A DNA stretch of 64,000 nt from Sclerotinia nivalis. Lineage: Eukaryota; Ascomycota; Leotiomycetes; Helotiales; Sclerotiniaceae. Shown in pieces: positions 10,528 to 21,361 of the stretch (positions within the stretch are counted from its first letter, which is position 1; every line of letters begins with the position of its first letter). The position numbers and the translations under genes were made by a program. The notes below the pieces were generated by a model. That model made no database searches. It saw only the letters and a list, made by a program, of their open reading frames with translations, and was not told the origin of the DNA. Where the stretch lies: the NCBI GenBank assembly GCA_029531795.1, contig JAPEIS010000001.1, forward strand, positions 1,674,001 through 1,738,000. Direction: 5' to 3'.

Positions 10528-12317
10528 CTATTTTCTTCTGATCTCCAATTTTCGAGGCTGCAACTCCGGTGGTTCAACTTCCTCAATATCCCTCAACGCA
10601 TCCTCCAACCCCTTAACCAAATGTAAAAGCTGGCGATCTAGTCCCGTTCCCGCCAATATCGTGACACCAAACGGTAAACTTTCCATTCTGTCAATACCAT
10701 ATTTATAAGTCCCGCAAGGAATCGCTACAGCTACCAGGTCCAAAACATTAGCAAAATGTGCAAAAGCACCTAGCTTCCCATTGATCCCAATGGGATCTTT
10801 CTCAACTTCGTCAATGGTGGGATGGAAAGGTGTAGTAGGAACTACCATGACGGTTAATTCACCAGAATCATCATCTAGTGTAAGAATGTTTTCGACCATT
10901 CTTTTATACTCGGCTTGTTTATGCAAATCCTTGAATACATCAATGGCAGTACTATGGCGTGCGAGTGCACCTTCGAAAACGGAGCGAATGACAGGGTGGA
11001 GGAGTTTTTTATTCTTGTCGAACCAGCCTTCGGGTAGCGTAGTAAGTCGCTCTAGGACGAACGTACCGTCGTAGAGAAGTTCGTTAGCTGATGCGAAGGG
11101 CGTCCAGTCTAACTCCACTCGTTGACCACCCAATGATTCAAGAGTGGCCACGACACGATTAAATTGTTCGCGATAAATGGGGATGCAGACTTCGAGTGCA
11201 GTATCCGGTGGGGTGCCAAATTTGAATGTGGGATTTGCAGCTGTGGATGATACTCGTGATGAAACATTGAATGGTGGAGGTTTGGCGAAATAGTCATTTT
11301 TATCGAATCCCTCGCAAATTTTCCAGATTATTTCCGTATCTTGCGTGGTGACGCCTAAGAAAGAAACGCAGTCCTGATGGAGACAAGCTGGTGCGACCCC
11401 CTGAGCTGAGACAGTTCCTTTGGTAGGTTTAAAACCAATGAGGCCATTAAAATTGGCAGGAACCCGAATCGAGCCTGCTGTATCGCTGCCCAAAGAAAAC
11501 GATACCAACCCTTCACTAACACTTACCGCACTACCGCTACTCGACCCGCCAACAATATGAGATGGGCTGAAGATTGAGTGCAAGGTGCCATATGGAGATC
11601 TGCAACCTGTCATGCCAGTAGCTAGTTGCTCCATGTTCGTTTTGCCAATGAAAAGAGCCCCAGCATCAATGCATCGTTGGTAGACTAGCGCTGAAGAAGT
11701 AGGAGTGTATGCGAGAGCTGGGCATCCAATCGTGGTTGGAATACCCGCAACGTCGAAGCTATCCTTAACGCTGAAAGGTACGCCCCACAGCGGCGGCCTA
11801 CTGGATTTATCTGGCCAACGCCTGTCCAACTCACTGGCTGCAGCCATAACATCGGCCATGGACTGAAGTTGAATCCACACAGATGGCTGTACCTTTTTAT
11901 ATGCTTCAATACGGTGATAAATAGCTTGCACTACAAGTTGAGGTTTGATTCCAGCTTCGTAATCAAGCATAAGATTGGTTATATCGAGACTTGAATCCCA
12001 GTAATCCATTTCTTCTTCATCGTCAAACTTTCGGAAACTTGAATCCTGGTAATCCGTTTCTTCATCGTCACATTTTCGAATCATATATAGTTCTTCGTGA
12101 ATATAGGGATCGCCGTTAGTACCCATATTGGGCAAGGACATTGAAATTGAACCCTGAGAGACGAAGCCCAACTTTCCAAAGAATGCTGAAGTAGAAACGG
12201 CGCTTTCCACGTAAACTGGAATTTTCTCGTTTTCGCCTTTGGACAGTCCCCAAGTAGTTAGTAGAGTTCCGGCCCCTCGTTTCCCATGTCCGGGCTGTGT
12301 AGCGATCAAAGTCAAAC
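10528..12317 (-). CDS. GNAT acetyltransferase fragment fused to allophanate-hydrolase-like amidase
   Basis: One long exon, 12317-10528, about 596 codons. Its first residues carry the GNAT acetyl-CoA-binding signature (QPGHGKRGAG) and the end of that fold (ESAV...FFGKLGF). An acidic linker (about residues 80-112) with an internal duplication follows, then a complete amidase-signature domain. The Ser-cisSer-Lys triad is visible: Lys in GVPFSVKDSF, Ser in GGSSSGSA and Ser in GSDTAGS. The region after it (GVAPACLHQDCVS) resembles the amidase half of allophanate hydrolase/urea amidolyase rather than Glu-tRNA amidotransferase. The exon opens at a TAG acceptor with no ATG, so at least one upstream exon exists or has been lost. 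A candidate 25-nt exon at 12486-12462 (GT donor, TAG acceptor) keeps the frame and supplies GNAT-like residues. I cannot find the N-terminal GNAT half or a start codon. The substrate is unproven. Confidence 0.75.
11989..12081 (-). repeat. Tandem duplication of an acidic linker
   Basis: A unit of about 45-48 bp occurs twice in tandem (shared 10-mer ACTTGAATCC at 11989 and 12037). It encodes two similar acidic segments between the acetyltransferase and amidase parts of the fused protein. The copies differ by a 3-bp indel and several substitutions, so the frame is kept. Confidence 0.6.
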
Positions 12318-12486
12318 CTATTCTGTGCTGTTAGATGAAGTGAAGGACAGATGAAGGACTGAGTAGATGCCTTTGATAATTCATTAAAAGTTCACTGGAA
12401 CACTGAGAGTAAAGACAAAAGCAGGGCATTGGCTGTGTGATTGAGGTTGGGATAATCTTACGATAGCACCGAGCGTCACCCAGTCG

Positions 12487-13168
12487 CTACATCTAGCTGA
12501 AGAACCATGACGAGCAACCCTGAGAGTGAGTGTATCGAGCAGGTAGCTAGTCTTAAAAAAAGATCGTCGACAATTAACAAAGCGATACCGGTACCACAAC
12601 TAGACTTAGAAGATATCAATGTGTGTGTAGTATTTTATGCGTTAATGTCATTATTTGTGATGATGGATGATGTTTAATAAAGCATCGAATTTTTGTATCT
12701 TGCATCTACTCTCTCAACCTTATTGGACTTGTTCTCTCGCTACCCTCGTGATCTGTATTATGTCATTCCGAACTAACCAAAAGTGATGATATTCACATGA
12801 TAGAATCCCAACAATCGTGGGAAGGTTCTAGATGTTTCTCTTGGCCATAGAGAAATGATTTGAGTTATTACTTCCGCTTATGTAACGTAATGTGTTTCGC
12901 ACTGGATTCGCTGAATTCCACCCGGCAAGTGCTACACACAAGCCACAAACGCCACAGTGACGTACACAACTACCTACCCCTCTTGATCATGTTGATCTGC
13001 CCACTTTTCAGTCCTGTTTCCCATTCCATTGCATGCTACAAATACAATCAAAGGGCCACGCGATAAAATTCGATAAAAACATCAATCCTTTGCATCCCAC
13101 AATATTCAAATTTTCCTCTTTACCACAACTAAACAACAAAACTGCATCCATCAAAAATTACCATCAAC
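12487..13168. other. Divergent intergenic region, possibly containing missing amidase exons
   Basis: It lies between the amidase fusion (-) and the RRM-metallothionein gene (+). I looked on the minus strand for an N-terminal acetyltransferase exon and found no convincing one; the sequence is AT-rich with frequent stops. It must contain the promoter of the plus-strand gene. Confidence 0.4.
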
Positions 13169-14230
13169 ATGTCTGCCAATACTGTACTTGTCGAAAACAT
13201 CTCCCCACAGACCAGCGAGAAGGAAGTTAAGGACTTCTTCAGCTTCTGGTGAGTGGCAACTCCTTTTTTTAAGCTCATGTTTTCGCTGTAAAACCTAGGT
13301 AACTAACATTAATTTAGTGGAAAGATCACAAGCCTTGAACTTGGATCTGTCGGAGGGACACAAAAGGCTACTGTTCAGTTTGAGAAGGAAACCGCTGCCA
13401 AGACCGCTTTGTTGCTCGACAACACCCAGCTTGGCTCTACCCAAGTTAAGGTTAGAAGTGCGTCTGACTTCAATGAAGACGATGGAAGCCATTATACTTC
13501 CAACGAACAACGTGATAGCGACGAAATAACTCAGGAGGAGAAGCCAAGAAGCCGTATCATCGCAGAATACCTTGCCCATGGTTACGCTATCGGAGACACC
13601 GCTGCTCAACGAGCTATCGACCTTGATCAGAAGCATGGAGTCTCTAGCCGCTTCCTCAACACCCTGAACGACCTCAACAACAAGTATCATGCCACTGAAA
13701 AGGCCAAGGCCGCTGATGAATCTTATGGTGTTACACAAAAGGCCAACTCTCTCCTTTCTGGTTTGACATCCTATTATGAAAAGGCTGCTGGAACCCCAAC
13801 CGGTCAAAAGCTTGTGAACTTTTATACACAAACCTCCCGCCAAGTTCAGGACATTCACACCGAGGCTCGCCGTTTGGCAGATATTAAGAAACAGGAAGGC
13901 CCCCAAAAGGTCCCTGGTACCGAGAAGACAACTTGTAAGTGTGGTTCAGTTTCTGGAGAATGCCCATGTGCCCCTGGAGCTTGTGCCTGCAGCGATTGTG
14001 GCAAATCCGATGTCAAGAAAGTCCCAGGTACTGATAAAACAACCTGCGGTTGCGGCGGTAATACCTCAAAGTGCGGCTGTGCTCCTGGCCAGTGCAACTG
14101 CAACTCCTGCCCCAAGGCTGAAACAGAGAAGGTTCCTGGTAGCGAGAAGACAACTTGCAAGTGTGGTGGAAACAGCAAAGACTGTCCCTGCGCGGAAGGC
14201 CAATGTGCTTGCACTGGATGTTGCAAATAG
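13169..14230 (+). CDS. vip1: Vip1-like RRM protein with three C-terminal metallothionein-like repeats
   Basis: Two exons, 13169-13248 and 13318-14230 (993 nt, 330 aa), with a 69-nt GTGAGT..TAG intron. Residues 1-75 form a single N-terminal RRM beginning with TVLVENISP, as in fungal Vip1 proteins. Residues about 85-215 are the helical Vip1 region (YLAHGYAIGDTAAQRAIDLD). Residues 224-330 are three 37-residue repeats, each opening KVPG[ST][ED]KTTC, with cysteines spaced C-x-C-x5-C-x-C-x4-C-x-C-x2-C. There are 22 cysteines in this tail and no aromatic residues. The spacing is nearly that of the short copper metallothioneins of filamentous ascomycetes, so metal binding is likely. Repeats and RRM are in one uninterrupted exon, so this is not a model artefact. 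RNA binding and metal binding are inferred from the domains; the combined role is unknown. Confidence 0.85.
13907..14227 (+). repeat. Three 111-bp coding repeats (metallothionein-like modules)
   Basis: Three in-frame modules begin at 13907, 14018 and 14129, each 37 codons (the last 33 codons plus stop). They are diverged at the DNA level but keep all cysteine positions, indicating an old tandem duplication under selection for cysteine spacing. Confidence 0.8.
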
Positions 14231-15000
14231 ATGTATTTCTTTATGTTTATTTCATTTGGGTCAGGGAAAGGAATCAAATTTGTATCACTAGTCTCCTGCT
14301 GACGTAGTTTTCTTACCTAGCTGATTCAGCAGCTATTGTGGATTCAACCAAAGTGGCACCTCTCGAACCTCAGTCTGAGAAGTCAACCTCTGCTTGAGGG
14401 TTTTTAGGGGTTTGGTTTTTATTATGCAATTTGCAATTTTCGGGATCGGATGGGAATGGTTGCAAAAACGGATATCAGGGATGAATTATCAGATTACTAT
14501 GGTTGGCAGTTTGCAAGCGATGCGTTAGGGTTTGGGGAACATGATATGACGGTTAATGATCAATTTGCGAGTCCAATAATATGAAGTTTATTGCAATATT
14601 TACGTGAAGCAGCCATCCATAGACCGTGATTGTGATTGTGATCTATTCAGAGTGACATTTCATACGTGACAACATTCCATTGAAGGATAGGTTGTGCTGG
14701 CATTGTTACTTTGTCTGAGGTGAATCACTAATATAGATGATTTTCCTCCGAGTCCTGGTTCGTGTTTGCAATTGGGATTAAATATCAAGTAATCAGTCAT
14801 CGAACACGTTCACTATCGCACAATCATTTCACACCAGAGATATTTATTTCATAACGAATTTATTTCATTAACTATTCGGATATTTCATGACGGTATTATC
14901 TCATCTCATCTCATATCATATCAAATGTGCCTCTCCCTTGAACATGCAACTAATATACATTTCCACTCAACATTGCTTGACACTCTAATACCCTTTTCCT
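14231..15000. other. Convergent intergenic region
   Basis: About 770 bp between the 3' ends of the RRM-metallothionein gene and the 65-aa protein gene. No coding signal. A TCATCTCATCTCATATCATA-type simple repeat lies near 14898-14922. Confidence 0.5.
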
Positions 15001-15269
15001 CTAATTCTGAGTCTTCGAGCGAGTCTTATGTGAATGGTCATCGAGAGGTCCCTTTGGGTTAGAGGAGAGGTTCTGTGGAAAGTGTGTCAGCATTACTTTC
15101 TTTTATGGTTCCTATTTGTGTCCAAGGAAGAATTCAGACATACCTCGAGATCAGACTTGCTGTCTTGTTGGTTGTTGCCTCCTTGGTTGATTCCCTTCGC
15201 GTCGGATGGAGCATCTTTTTGAGCACCGGATTGGGTCTCGGGTGGTGGTGATTGACGTCCTTCAGGCAT
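15001..15269 (-). CDS. Conserved small hydrophilic protein (65 aa)
   Basis: Two exons, 15269-15144 and 15072-15001, joined in phase 0 across a 71-nt GTATGT..CAG intron (198 nt, 65 aa). The protein is highly hydrophilic: a Pro/Gln/Ser-rich N-terminus (MPEGRQSPPPETQSG), an Asn/Gln/Asp middle and a conserved-looking end containing NLSSNPKGPL. It probably has no stable fold and no membrane segment or signal peptide. Proteins of this size and pattern occur across filamentous ascomycetes, without a known function as far as I recall. Both exons are too short for routine ORF calling. The correct splice signals and codon-phase join are the main support. Confidence 0.7.
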
Positions 15270-15877
15270 GATGTGTGTGTGTTTATGTGTGTTTGGGTTG
15301 TTCTAAGGAGAGTTAGTTTGAGTGAAGGATGAAATCTGGACTTGGGATCGGGATATATGATATGGGAATGTGCAATAGGAAGTAGCATGTGTGGAGAAAG
15401 GGGTAGCGACGACAACGAAGTAAATGGTTCGGGAAATATATACTAACTGTGATGAAGAAATACGTTTGAAGGATTAAATTAAGTTGTAAGTGTGATATGA
15501 AGCTTGAGGGAATCAATCAAGCTTCTCCCTTTCTATATACCCCTCTATAAGCTCCATACGTCATAAGGAAGGTTGCGCCACCTCATCGATTCCTGGTAAC
15601 TTGAACTCGGGGTTTTTATTCAGGTTCGCGATAGTCATGTGATTGCGCCCGGCTAATAGCACCAGCCACACCCGAGATTAGCCCTCAAGCTTCCAAATTA
15701 TGCGTTATCAAACATCCTCAGTAACGGTGCCTACAGCCTCATATTACAGCCTCATATTTGTTACCATTAAATTAACTAATTGATTCACCAAATTTCTTCT
15801 GTACAATGGTCCCGCAGTATTGAAACCTACCAACTCACAAACGCGTATTCGACAATCAACTCACTTGAAAGTCGGTC
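15270..15877. other. Divergent promoter region
   Basis: About 600 bp between the starts of the 65-aa protein (-) and the coiled-coil protein (+). Short ORFs here are overlapping noise. I see no distinct regulatory motif I would defend. Confidence 0.45.
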
Positions 15878-17076
15878 ATGGCACCTGATTTAAACTCAGT
15901 ACCTCTATCTCCTAGACCTCAGGAGGTTATAGCCTCTCCACGTCTTACATCTCGTACTCCTTCTCGACGCACTTCTCAAGCGATGTCTTCACCAAATCCT
16001 CCTTTATCCACTGCATCTCTCAATATTCTTCCTTCGAATCAAAGTGCTGTCGCTGCAGCTTCACCCCCTTTAATATCACCTACTAATAATATTCTGACAT
16101 CTGCCACCGGTACAATTCCTGCAGGAGATAATACGGGTGTAGGAATGGGACCTGGACCATTGAGACATCCAAGGCCTTTGACGGCTGCGGATTTACATCT
16201 ACAATTGGAGAAGGAACAGGAGGCTGTCGTATGTTCATTTCGGTCGTCTGCTTCGTCACATTCTGGTTGTAAATACTAATTTCTGCAATGCGATGATAGG
16301 TAAATCGATTAACCCGTGAACTCAGCATGCTCCGCGCTGCTCAAAATGCCTCCGTAGTCTCAAATACCTCATCAACTTCAGCAGGCCATCCCGATGCATT
16401 GGATAATTCGAACCATCTACTCTCCGGCCCCAACCACCCAATTCCTTCACATCGCCGCCATCACCGCACATCGTCCAGCACTTCCACTCGAAGCATTACT
16501 GCCACAGCAGGTAGTATTAGCACAGCCAGCGGAATCGCAGCTCCAGCTGCCCGACGCGTCGATTCTCTACCTCAATCTATCTCTCTCAGTCGCCAAAATT
16601 CCATGACCGGCGTTCAAAGATCCGGAGCTAGTAGTCCTGCACTATTGAGCGGTAGTTATGGACATGCGGATCAATTCTCGCATTTCTATCACCAACAACG
16701 ACCTGGTATGTTACCACATCGTGATTATTCATCGGGTACCGTACCAACAATGAGTGGTAATGCTGCGGGAGATGTTGGTAGTGTGACAAGTGTGCCAACA
16801 ACAGGAAGATATGAGGAGGCGGCTTTTCAAAGGCAGGAGTTGGAGAGTGTGAAGAGAGAAAATGAGGCGTTGAAGAAGAAGATTAGAGAGTTGGAGAGGA
16901 CGTTGAGGGAGAGGAGACAGAGTGATGCGAGTTTGACGAGGCCAAGAAGTGAAAGTGTTAGTACGACAGCCAGTATGGGGGTCGGAAGGGCTAGAGAGGG
17001 CTTAAGGGATAGGGATGCGGGGGAAGATGAAAGTGTTAGGGTTGGGGAGAGTGCTAGAAGTGGTGGCTTGAGATGA
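15878..17076 (+). CDS. Serine-rich protein with C-terminal coiled coil, function unknown
   Basis: Two exons, 15878-16228 and 16300-17076, joined in phase 0 (1128 nt, 375 aa). The first 95 residues are Ser/Pro/Thr-rich. A short helix (DLHLQLEKEQEAV...NRLTREL) crosses the intron. A long Ser/Gly/His-rich disordered stretch follows, then a strong leucine-heptad coiled coil at about residues 285-320 (RQELESVKRENEALKKKIR), and a charged tail. There is no membrane segment or signal peptide. It looks like a fungal cytoplasmic scaffold or septum/polarity-type protein, but I cannot name a family. Confidence 0.75.
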
Positions 17077-17501
17077 TTGGAGTTTGGTTGATCTGGACAA
17101 TTTGATATTTGGGCGCGAGGATTTCTTTCCTTGGTGATAACTACGAATATCTGCGCTTGGGTTCGATGGATAGGGGAAAATATGGCGTATGCGTAATTTT
17201 TTCTACATGGTCTATTTTTCTCTGCGCATTACGGGATTGGGGAATATTAAGAATCAAGCCTAGGGATAGGATTTAAAATGCAATCAACTCTTCTTTGAAA
17301 TATCTTTCATTATCTCCCAACCTTATTGGCTTGTTTACTTATCGGACCTACCTCGAATCATTCTTCCTTCCTCTCTCTCGTGATTATCCATCCCGGGAAC
17401 AGTTCCGAAATATCTATGTGAGATTTTCTACTAACCCCCTAGAGCCGGATACCAAAAACCCAAGAACGCCACGCCCCAACGGAAGCTAACAAAGAAATCA
17501 A
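17077..17501. other. Convergent intergenic region
   Basis: About 425 bp between the 3' ends of the coiled-coil gene and the dehydrogenase gene; nothing recognisable beyond 3' UTR sequence. Confidence 0.5.
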
Positions 17502-18905
17502 TCAATGACTACTCCAACCACCATCAATATCAATACCAGCTCCGGTAATAAAACTCGCGCGATCGGAAAGGAGGAAGACGGCTGTGTATGCTACTTCTTC
17601 CGGGAGACCCAGGCGTGCGAGAGGAGTACGGGTGAGGATGGTGGATTTCTGGGGTAGGGTGTTAGATATCGGTGGGATGGAGAGGGGAGGATAAGAGGGA
17701 TTGGGGGTGGGGTGGTTGGGGATAGGGAAGAGGGATAGAGGAGGGGAAGCTACTTTATCTTCGTTTTCTAGGACACTCGCTATCATGGGCGTGTCGATCC
17801 ATCCGGGACAGATACAGTTTATGCGTATACCTTTGCTGGAATAGTTTGTGCTGTCGGTGCGGGTGAGGCCGAGGACTCCTGTCGGGGGTTAGTTGTGTGG
17901 GTTGGTTGATATGTGAAGGCGATGGGAGAAGGCAGGGTATGCATACCATGTTTAGACATGACATAGGGTCCTCCATTGGGTAATCCGAAGCGGCCGGCTA
18001 TTGATCCAACATTGAGGATGGAACCGCGGGTTTTGATGGGGAGTCCAGTGCTAGGGTTTCGAAGTGAGTGTTAGGATGAGGTTTTGGATTTGGATTTGGT
18101 AGATGGGTGGGGGATAGAGTTTCTTTCAACCATTTGTGATATTGTCTTTTCTTCTTTAGTCATGGATAAGAAGAGAATTAAATAACACAAATAAACAGAT
18201 AATTGTTTGGAGAGGAATTCTCGGTTACCAGTAATGGCGTATTAATATGTATGCATGAAACATCTCTATGCACACGAATAGAGCAGGTGGTAAAGAGCAA
18301 AGAAAGTCCTGCAAAAAGAAAGCATCATGTACATACCAAACATCCCGCTCCTCCTGCTTCAAGAATTGTCTCAGTTCCGCACGTTCACAAAACCACAATC
18401 CCTTCAAATTGACATCCAAAACCTTGTCTAGCAAAACGGAGTCCGCATCCGTTGTTCCAGTTAGCGTTCCCATGATTCCCGCAGCGTTGAAACAGATATC
18501 TATGCGTCCAAATTTTTGGATCGTCTCGGACATTGCACGATCGACTTCGGCTTCTACAGAGACGTCATAGGGGAGGGTGAGAATGGTAGTCTTTTTGGAG
18601 AGGGAAAGAAGGCTTTCGGTGGTTGAAGTTAATGGAATGGGTGAGAGGTCGAGGAGCGCGAGGTTGGTTACTCCATCGCGAATTAGTTGACGAGCGACGG
18701 CGAAACCAATACCGGATGCTGCGCCTACGAAGAGTCAATATCTTGAATATCTTTTGTATAGATGAGGAGCTTTTGATCTGGTCAAGAGATGGGATATCAT
18801 GCATACCGGTTATGAAAGCTACTCTGTCAGAAAGATAATTAGCTACGGGCGTTTTGGTGTCAAAGTATTCAGAAAGACCTACGTATCAGGTGGAAAACCT
18901 GGCAT
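17502..18905 (-). CDS. Short-chain dehydrogenase/reductase, FabG-like
   Basis: Five exons: 18905-18883, 18823-18807, 18724-18337, 18050-17947 and 17878-17502, total 909 nt, 302 aa. It is an NAD(P)H-dependent oxidoreductase. The cofactor motif TGAASGIG crosses exons 2 and 3, NAAG follows, then the catalytic Ser in NVGSIAG and the YxxxK pair in YVMSKHG. The C-terminus has the usual PEEVA...FLLSD...FITGAGIDIDGGW. Exon 2 is a 17-nt microexon whose inclusion is needed for the TxxxGxG motif. Intron 3 is 286 nt, long for this window. An extra Pro-rich insertion (about residues 225-255) precedes the conserved C-terminus. The substrate cannot be inferred; no biosynthetic cluster is adjacent. Confidence 0.85.
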
Positions 18906-19625
18906 TTTTGTGACCGTGAAGTTCTTTTTGACTGTGCGGTTCAAATTTCAAGTTTGAATCCAGACAGGCGTACTTGCTGTTGATATATTCCGAAAATTTA
19001 CGGAATGAGCGGGCGAGTGAATGGACGATAAATTACCCCGCATTGCGCCTCCTCTAATACAACATGCCGCGGTCATATATGATAGATTTTGAGCCGACAG
19101 CCTCAATTTCAATGGTGCAATGAGGATTTGCTCATCTTTCAATTTGATTGGTCTAAAGTACCTTTTTATGAAGTCTTTTTGGGGCAAAATTTAACATACG
19201 ACACTGTTTAGGGCACGGATCGTGATTTTAAGACTTGTATTACTGATCATCTACTTTAATCTTGATACATTTTCTCTGTCCCGCTGTGTGATAGTGGGGG
19301 AATACCAAGAAAAACTAACTGGGCAAACGAGTTCCTGAGCAAAAATTTGATGAAATATTTTATCATAGGTTACTTGCATGAAAACGTGACTACAGCACTG
19401 AGTGAGACCACTTGTCTAGGAGCAGTGGCCTAGAATCATGGATTCGATGGACCACCCGTTTACTCTTTTGCTGAATATGAATGCTAGGTGTCGAAATTTA
19501 CGCGGCTGAGAATCAAGAGATTTTATAGTTTCAGCCCGGCTCATACAGGCTTGAGTTTAGTGAGGTGGCATGCCTACGTGAAAGATATCCGTTGAAGCGT
19601 GAGGCTCGCTATTTCAAGGGCTGTG
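18906..19625. other. Gene-free region
   Basis: About 720 bp upstream of the dehydrogenase with only short ORFs and no coding signature on either strand. Confidence 0.45.
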
Positions 19626-20812
19626 TTAATTTTCAGAATCGTTGGCCTTGCGCAAATGCTTAGACGTTTCTTTGTGATCAATATTTGGATCAAAAGCAAC
19701 GCTTCCATTATGTTTCGGCTGCAGTCTAGATCCCAAGCTTTTCAATAATTGGAAATCTATGAACTCTGAATAATCTTTGTAGCTCAAATGGAGCTGACCT
19801 TCAGATGGATCCAATCTCTCAAAACGGGGAAACATATCAACACCAATACGGAACTCGTAGATGAGGTGGCCTTGCTCTTCCAACATCGCTACGGTCCGAC
19901 CGCTGAGTCCTGCCCTGTGGCTTTTACAACCCACAAGGCTGGCCCATTTGACAATATATCACAAATACACTGACCCGCTCGATTTTGTCACCATTGACCC
20001 CACAGTCTTCGGGGATATGATCATAGATCTCTGAAGCATGTCGTGGCTCCCGTTCGGGCGGTAGCATGAAGAAACTGCTGGATACCGAAAGTGATGGCAG
20101 AGCCGTCGTACGTGTAAACATGAGGTGCAAACTCGGATGACCAACGGAGTGAGGAGTTTGAAGAAGACGATGGCGAATAACACCATCTTAACATGGAAAA
20201 TTGAAGATATAGAGAAGCTATAGAAAGAGAACATGATATAATGATATAGCAAAGTAGAATAAACAATCAAGAGTGGATTAGACTATTGGTAAGACCACTT
20301 CGCTACTGTAGAAGGCTTCTTGGTTACTGGCCAAGATACAGTTGCACCAAAAATCATACTACTGGAACTTATTATAAGTCCAATACTTCAATATGACTGC
20401 GCCTTCGCCCTGCGGGATTGGTGGTATTGACAGATTGATGATGGGCAATGATGTCGAGGAATTCGATCGAAAAGCTGATAAAAAGCTTACAGCCACACAC
20501 GTGCCACAGTCCCGAACGAATGAAGGATTGCGCACAGACAAAAATAGAGTACCTGCAATTAGTAGATGCTACCAACTTCTTCTCCTTCATCATAATGTCT
20601 ATAAACGAGGTAACCGATTTTGAGGGACAGAACTGCTGAGCGCCTTCTTGAAGTGTAATATCATAATTTGAAGAAGCATCACACATCATATGTAAGATTT
20701 TAAACCTTCTTAATCCCAAAAAGATGCCCTTACGTTTCATCGAATCATATCTTCTCGAATCAATGTCTATATCGGATTCTAAATCAGCCTTACAACAAGG
20801 TTGACATGGGCT
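19626..20812 (-). pseudogene. Orphan or decaying multi-exon gene (exons unresolved)
   Basis: Several minus-strand stretches read like protein but do not join into a model I can defend. One at 20812-20640 is charged and Asp/Ser-rich (contains LESDIDIDSRRYDS and LGLRRFKILHMMCDAS). A second, with an ATG at 20121 and running to about 19975, contains LPPEREPRHASEIYDHIPEDCG followed by a GTCAGT donor. A third at about 19900-19626 contains EEQGHLIYEFRIGVDMFPRF. They share strand and order, which suggests one gene, but phases conflict and stops intervene. No family is recognised; it may be an orphan gene or a relic. Confidence 0.28.
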
Positions 20813-21114
20813 GTGGGAATGATTCTATGAAAATCGTTGAATCATGCCAAGGAAACTGTGCTATCACTACCAGGGAGCTCGACGACCTTGTGTCCAAACT
20901 CCACATACATGGGTGAATACAAGTGAGTGTATGTGTCCCAGTAGCAAGTATCAATGCGGGTGTATGGTTTCAAGGTCCAGGTTATATAACTACTATAACA
21001 TGCCAGACGAACATCACATTTCCCTTCCATTCTCAGGATCTTGCTCCACTATTATCATTGGCTTCAATTTCATCCAAAGAGCATCCATTCAAGGTGGTGT
21101 CTGCTGAGATCTAG
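20806..21114 (+). pseudogene. Cysteine-containing ORF split by one in-frame TGA (or spliced)
   Basis: From the ATG at 20806 the frame reads 36 codons (starting MGCGNDSMK, cysteines at 3, 14 and 18), then TGA at 20914-20916, then 65 further codons to TAG at 21112. The downstream part is Ile/Thr/Ser-rich and protein-like. Alternatively a GTGAAT donor at 20913 with an AAG or CAG acceptor at 20974 or 20980 removes the TGA and moves into another frame ending at 21107. No homologue is recognised. It overlaps the 5' end of the minus-strand orphan. Confidence 0.25.
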
Positions 21115-21361
21115 AACTTTCAGCCTGTTCTATATCTTTCTCTCTTTAGTCCACAATATCCCTCAAATATCTTCTCGTGTACAAGTCTTTGAAAAGACCT
21201 TGGGAGTCCTGATTAGCTCCAAGCATTTCTTTCCTACATCATTGCCAAGCACTAATTGGTTTAGCCCTTGATACACCACATACCTACACAAGGGAGTTTA
21301 TGTAATTTAAGAGAGTCTACATGTATGTAGCATTGAGGTCGAATATTGGCATCGCCTGAAA

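Noticed and set aside
13855..14277. 140-codon minus-strand frame rich in His/Gln/Pro
   Set aside because: It is the reverse complement of the cysteine repeats of the RRM-metallothionein gene; its regularity comes from that repeat.
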